A stretch of 64,000 nt of DNA from Rikenellaceae bacterium (GTDB taxonomy: Bacteria > Bacteroidota > Bacteroidia > Bacteroidales > Rikenellaceae): assembly GCA_015059685.1 (NCBI GenBank), contig SUZW01000006.1, positions 35,640 to 99,639 of the forward strand, in the 5' to 3' direction. The translations under genes were made by a program, and so were the position numbers. The notes below the pieces were generated by a model that was given only the letters and a program-made list of their open reading frames with translations, had not been told where the DNA came from and made no database searches. How positions within the stretch are numbered: position 1 is the stretch's first letter; each line of letters begins with the position of its first letter. Of this stretch, positions 59,979-64,000 are shown piece by piece.

Positions 59979-62669
59979 ATGGCACGAGGAAAGAAAATAG
60001 ACGAAGAGCAGGAGAAGAAGTCGGGCAAAACCAAGCTGATGGAGCAGTACGATGAGGTGAAGGCGCAAAACCCCGATGCGATTGTGTTGTTCCGAATGGG
60101 CGACTTCTACGAGACATTCGGTGCCGACGCTATCGAGGCGAGTGCCATTCTCGGTATTACGCTGACTCGTCGTGCCAATGGCGGTGCTGCAACGGTGGAG
60201 CTTGCGGGCTTCCCGCACCACGCCATAGATACCTATCTGCCACGCCTGGTGCGTGCAGGTAAGCGTGTGGCTATCTGCGAGCAGCTCGAGGACCCGAAAC
60301 TGACAAAAAATGTTGTGCGCCGAGGTGTTGTCGAGGTTATAACCCCGGGTGTGGTGCTCGAAAATAATATCCTCGAGCAGAAGGAGAACCACTACCTCGC
60401 ATCGGTCTATTTCGGTCGCACAAATACGGGCGTGGCGTTTCTCGACCTCACTACGGGCGAGTTTTCGGTTGCCGAGGGCGACGACCGCTACATCGAACAG
60501 CTCCTCTCGTCGTTCCGACCAAAGGAGGTTGTCTATCAGCGTGGCCTCAAGGAGCGTTTCGTGGCGCAGTTCGGCTCGCAGTACTACATCTACTGCCTCG
60601 AAGATTGGGTGTTCTCGCACGATGTGAACTACGGCAAGCTGACAACCCATTTCGGGGTCTCGTCGCTCAAGGGCTTCGGTGTCGAGGGTATGACGAGCGC
60701 AATCTCGGCCGCAGGAGCAATACTCTACTATCTCGAATTTACACATCATAACAATGTGGCGCACATCTCGTCGATATCCCGCTTGGATCGTGAGGAGTAT
60801 GTGTGGATAGATAAATTTACGGCACGCAACCTCGAGCTTTTCGCCTCGAATGGCGGTGGCGACAACTCCTTTGCCCGCACAATCGACCGAACAAAGACAG
60901 CGATGGGCGGTCGCCTTCTGCGCCGTTGGATAGCGATGCCGATACTCGACAAACACCGCATCGAGGAGCGTCACGATATGGTCGAGGCGTTCGTCAAGGA
61001 CAAGGCGACACGAGCTGCCGTAGTCGAGCAGTTGCAGCAGATTGGCGACATCGAGCGAATAGCCTCACGCATAGCGAGTTTGCGAGTATTACCTCGAGAG
61101 CTGCTTCAGCTCAAAAATTCCCTCTCGGCAGTATCGGTTCTGCAGGCGGCATTGGAGTCGTCGGACTGCGATATATTCCATGTTGCAGGTCGCAATATAA
61201 CCTCGCTGAATGATGTCGTAAAGCGTATTGCCGAGACGATATATCCCGACCCTGCATCGAACCAGATACAGAAGGGCGGCATCATAGCCGATGGCGTGGT
61301 TGCCGAGCTCGACGATCTGCGTCGTGTGGCACTGCACGGCAAAGAGGTGTTGCAGAAAATTCTGGAGCAGGAGAGCCAAATTACGGGTATTCCGTCGCTC
61401 AAAATCGGCTACAACAATGTCTTTGGCTACTATATCGAGGTGCGCAACACCCACAAGGAGCGAGTGCCGGAGGGTTGGGTGCGCAAGCAGACCTTGGCGG
61501 CTGCGGAGCGATATGTCACCGAGGAGCTGAAGGAGTATGAGTCGAAGATTTTGGGTGCCGAGGAGAAGATTTTGGCACTCGAGCAACAGATATATCAAGA
61601 TTTGATAGCCTACCTTTCGGGCTATATCCGTGATATGCAGCGCAATGCGCAGCTTGTGGCCCGTATCGACTGCCTCTGCTCGATGGCCGAGCTTGCCGTG
61701 GAGCGCAAGTATGTGCGCCCTGTGCTGAACGACTCGACAACCATAAAACTCAAGGCTGCCCGCCACCCCGTTATCGAGGCGATGATGAAGGTGGGTGAGC
61801 AGTATGTTCCGAATGATCTGTTGCTCGACTCGGAGAGTCAGCAGATAATAATGCTTACAGGCCCGAATATGTCGGGTAAGTCGGCACTGTTGCGTCAGAC
61901 GGCTCTCGTTGTGCTGATGGCGCAGATGGGCTCGTTTGTGCCGGCTGCAAAGGCGGAGATTGGTCTGGTGGATAAGATTTTTACCCGTGTGGGAGCTTCG
62001 GACAATATCTCGCAGGGCGAATCTACCTTTATGGTCGAGATGTTGGAGTCGGCAAGCATCCTGAATAATATCTCGGAGCGCAGTTTGGTGTTGCTCGATG
62101 AGATTGGCCGAGGCACAAGCACCTACGATGGTATCTCGATAGCGTGGGCTATGGTTGAGTACTTGCACAACCACCCTACGGCACACCCTCGCACACTCTT
62201 TGCCACGCACTACCACGAGCTGAACGATATGGAGCAGGTCTGCAACCGAGTCAAGAACTTCCATATCTCGGTCAAGGAGATTGACGGCACGGTGGTATTC
62301 TTGCGTAAGTTGGAGCGTGGCGGTACGGAACACTCGTTTGGTATCCATGTGGCGAGATTGGCGGGTATGCCTACAACCATTGTGGAGCGTGCTACGGCAA
62401 TTCTCGGAGCGTTGGAGAAGGCGTATGGCAATAGCGATATGGTGCCGAAGGGCGATCTGCGCAAGCGTGGCAAGAAGATGTCGGCACAAGAGGTTGCCGA
62501 AGCTGCCGAGTCGGTACGCACGCCCGATGTGCAGTTGTCGATGTTCCAACTCGATGACCCCGTTCTGGTGCAGATTCGCGACCAAATCAAGGGGCTGGAC
62601 ATAAACTCCCTCACCCCATTGGAGGCGTTGAATAAGTTGAACGAAATCAAGAAGATAGCGGGAATTTAG
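59979..62669 (+). CDS. mutS: DNA mismatch repair protein MutS
   Basis: Recognises base mismatches and starts repair. From the ATG at 59979 (MARGKKIDEEQEKK) it has 896 residues. The mismatch-binding motif is GDFYETF (F43, E45). The ATPase has TGPNMSGKS (Walker A at about 628-635), DEIGRGTST, and FATHYHEL. An in-frame ATG at 59940 would add 13 residues encoded by the heptamer array; these are unlike MutS N-termini, so the later start is preferred. It is followed by a terminator. MutL is not nearby. Confidence 0.96.
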   Translation: MARGKKIDEEQEKKSGKTKLMEQYDEVKAQNPDAIVLFRMGDFYETFGADAIEASAILGITLTRRANGGAATVELAGFPHHAIDTYLPRLVRAGKRVAICEQLEDPKLTKNVVRRGVVEVITPGVVLENNILEQKENHYLASVYFGRTNTGVAFLDLTTGEFSVAEGDDRYIEQLLSSFRPKEVVYQRGLKERFVAQFGSQYYIYCLEDWVFSHDVNYGKLTTHFGVSSLKGFGVEGMTSAISAAGAILYYLEFTHHNNVAHISSISRLDREEYVWIDKFTARNLELFASNGGGDNSFARTIDRTKTAMGGRLLRRWIAMPILDKHRIEERHDMVEAFVKDKATRAAVVEQLQQIGDIERIASRIASLRVLPRELLQLKNSLSAVSVLQAALESSDCDIFHVAGRNITSLNDVVKRIAETIYPDPASNQIQKGGIIADGVVAELDDLRRVALHGKEVLQKILEQESQITGIPSLKIGYNNVFGYYIEVRNTHKERVPEGWVRKQTLAAAERYVTEELKEYESKILGAEEKILALEQQIYQDLIAYLSGYIRDMQRNAQLVARIDCLCSMAELAVERKYVRPVLNDSTTIKLKAARHPVIEAMMKVGEQYVPNDLLLDSESQQIIMLTGPNMSGKSALLRQTALVVLMAQMGSFVPAAKAEIGLVDKIFTRVGASDNISQGESTFMVEMLESASILNNISERSLVLLDEIGRGTSTYDGISIAWAMVEYLHNHPTAHPRTLFATHYHELNDMEQVCNRVKNFHISVKEIDGTVVFLRKLERGGTEHSFGIHVARLAGMPTTIVERATAILGALEKAYGNSDMVPKGDLRKRGKKMSAQEVAEAAESVRTPDVQLSMFQLDDPVLVQIRDQIKGLDINSLTPLEALNKLNEIKKIAGI

Positions 62670-62692
62670 ACGACCCCCCCCCTCCTAAAAAA

Positions 62693-62726
62693 AAGTCCCA
62701 AAGGTCGGTAATGACCTTTGGGGCTT
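62693..62726. terminator. mutS terminator, bidirectional
   Basis: AGTCCCAAAGGTC (62694-62706) pairs with 62713-62725 (one G-T pair), extended by A-T pairs, with A and T tracts at the ends. It also serves the converging last gene. Confidence 0.9.
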
Positions 62727-62748
62727 TTTGCATGGATAATCTTAATCG

Positions 62749-64000
62749 CTACTCCTTAACAAAATATGTCATAGATGCGCAAGGCTCGGCTATCTTTACA
62801 TTATACAACTCCGGCTTAAACGAAGCATAGACAGAGAAACTCATATTTTTGATATACCCTGTTCCATAATCGCCATTTTCGTCTGTTGCACCCACTGTAG
62901 TGCCATCAAACTTATTTACATCTTGTACCGATATGGATAGTTCAGCCTCTTCGTTTGGCCAATCAAGCCAAATGCGACCACCACCATTCAACTCATACTT
63001 CCATGGGTCCCCGGTTTGATTACTATAATGGTAAAGATCGAAAAAACCACGAATAGTAAATGTTGTAAAGTCATAGTATATGCATCCATTCTCTGTATCA
63101 AGCGAATATCCCTTGTATGTAGCATCGTTATATATTGATAAATCCTTAAATATAGGGCCGATATATTGATAGTTATCAATGCTTAAAAAGAGTTCATTAC
63201 TAGGTACTATTGCTTGTACTTTTTGGGTGAATGTCATATCGAAATACTCTTCGTTGCTCATAAATGTTCGCACTGTGCAATACTTATTATAATAGACACC
63301 ATCACGCATATCCCATCCCTCTGAAACAGAAGGTGCAGTATATACATTATGAAAATCTACAATTTCCTGCTTTACAACATAAGCAGGCCATATACGCTTA
63401 GGAGTATTTCCACCTATTACAAGAGTAATAGTTTCCTCCCAGAAAGTTACTGTTTCGAGTTGTCCCTCTTCATCGAATGTATATGTAAAGTCCTCACGAT
63501 AATCCCCCATATAAAGACTCTTTGGCAACTTTTTACAGTGCAAACCTCCGTTTTTATTCAATGCTGCCATAATCATAGACTTCTCGCCCAAAGACATATG
63601 GAGAAGAGGAAATAGCCAATCTACTCCGCCCCAAACATTGTCAATATCGGTATAATCCATCGTAAACGCCTCTCCATCTATGCAACCGCTTACAATATTG
63701 CCATCGCTCCAAGTAAAAGAGAAATCATCACCATCGTTGTCATCGCCATATTTAACCAATCGGCCATCTGCGCCGTACTCAAATTTGGTAGGTGAATCTA
63801 CACCAAAAGTAAACGAAGCAAGTGAGCCATCGCTATTAAACTGTACGGAGCCGGGCTCTTTCTCTGTTTTTAGTAGAAGGTTGTGCGGTTGAGGGTCTGT
63901 GATGTACTCTATATATTGACCGAGCGATGAAGTTGTCGCTTGATTGCCACTATAAGTTATTGGATATGTAGTTCGAGAGCGCAACTCTCCGTCAAGTTCT
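62749..64000 (-). CDS. Exported Bacteroidota protein of unknown function, 5' cut by window edge
   Basis: The frame is open through the window edge, so the start and any signal peptide are missing; about 417 residues are visible. The N-terminal part shows YD-repeat-like turns (FEYGADGRLVKYGDDNDGD, TFDEEGQLETVTF) that recall DUF4595-type proteins. The C-terminal part is beta-rich and ends KIAEPCASMTYFVKE. It is probably a surface lipoprotein like its neighbours, but this cannot be shown. It converges on mutS. Confidence 0.6.
   Translation of the reverse strand, partial: ELDGELRSRTTYPITYSGNQATTSSLGQYIEYITDPQPHNLLLKTEKEPGSVQFNSDGSLASFTFGVDSPTKFEYGADGRLVKYGDDNDGDDFSFTWSDGNIVSGCIDGEAFTMDYTDIDNVWGGVDWLFPLLHMSLGEKSMIMAALNKNGGLHCKKLPKSLYMGDYREDFTYTFDEEGQLETVTFWEETITLVIGGNTPKRIWPAYVVKQEIVDFHNVYTAPSVSEGWDMRDGVYYNKYCTVRTFMSNEEYFDMTFTQKVQAIVPSNELFLSIDNYQYIGPIFKDLSIYNDATYKGYSLDTENGCIYYDFTTFTIRGFFDLYHYSNQTGDPWKYELNGGGRIWLDWPNEEAELSISVQDVNKFDGTTVGATDENGDYGTGYIKNMSFSVYASFKPELYNVKIAEPCASMTYFVKE

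Noticed and set aside
61089..62585. Long minus-strand frame opposite mutS (498 codons)
   Set aside because: MutS is complete on the plus strand; the opposite frame is a composition artefact.

Overview
The window looks like chromosome of a gut-type Bacteroidota (Bacteroidales, possibly Alistipes or another Rikenellaceae; the genus is an inference). Support: several starts are preceded by the Bacteroidota promoter form TAnnTTTG, Shine-Dalgarno sequences are not obvious, the tmRNA tag ends in YALAA, and there are BACON/FISUMP-type lipoproteins, a Bacteroidota Hc1-like histone protein, a fused FeoA-FeoB and an AroF-chorismate mutase fusion. Most of the DNA is ordinary, densely packed core genome.

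Layout. 1-2.0 kb: end of hisS, a DedA protein, aroE. 2.0-5.8 kb (minus): rubrerythrin, a Dcu C4-dicarboxylate carrier, and the ATPase and binding protein of a zinc-type ABC importer whose likely permease lies 14 kb away (18.9-19.7 kb). 5.8-7.1 kb: an XRE regulator and an AT-rich noncoding gap. 7.1-19.8 kb (minus): hinT, rel/spoT, recA, small zinc-ribbon and membrane proteins, an SGNH hydrolase, the serine set DUF1015-serA-serC, fmt, an LptF/G permease and the metal permease. 19.8-27.7 kb (plus): mtaB, then a K+ transport operon (orphan four-helix sensor, trkH, double-SPOR protein) and a secreted GH31 enzyme. 27.7-36.3 kb: a double-CDGSH protein, a FISUMP lipoprotein, fabG, then the amino-acid operon glyA-pheA-aminotransferase-tyrA-aroF/CM. 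36.3-39.6 kb (minus): phosphatase, outer-membrane barrel, thioredoxin-fold and DoxX proteins, histone-like protein. 39.7-47.9 kb: a tripartite RND efflux operon and the ferrous-iron feo operon. 48-49.3 kb: tmRNA and a repeat-rich zone. 49.4-52.8 kb: ftsE-like, gyrB, udk. 52.9-53.5 kb: a second repeat zone and tRNA-Asp. 53.5-56.8 kb: rsmD, two lineage-specific proteins, a RecD-like helicase. 57-59.5 kb: a surface-lipoprotein operon. 60-62.7 kb: mutS. The last gene is cut by the window edge.

The most unusual content is noncoding. (1) Three foldback elements of about 244-278 bp sit directly downstream of tmRNA (two in tandem) and tRNA-Asp (one). Each ends in a copy of the T-loop sequence of its own neighbouring RNA gene, and the copies abutting each RNA carry an inverted copy of that RNA's 3' end just past its terminator. 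The palindromic cores are exchangeable: the tmRNA-proximal and tRNA-Asp elements share a 108-bp core (2 differences), while the two tmRNA elements share ends but not cores. This resembles small tRNA-targeted mobile or integrative elements without coding capacity, or a structured RNA family tied to stable-RNA 3' ends. (2) Many gene junctions carry short tandem arrays with unit lengths of exactly 7, 9 or 10 bp, from several unrelated unit families, in both orientations. Some run into the stop codons of the adjacent genes.
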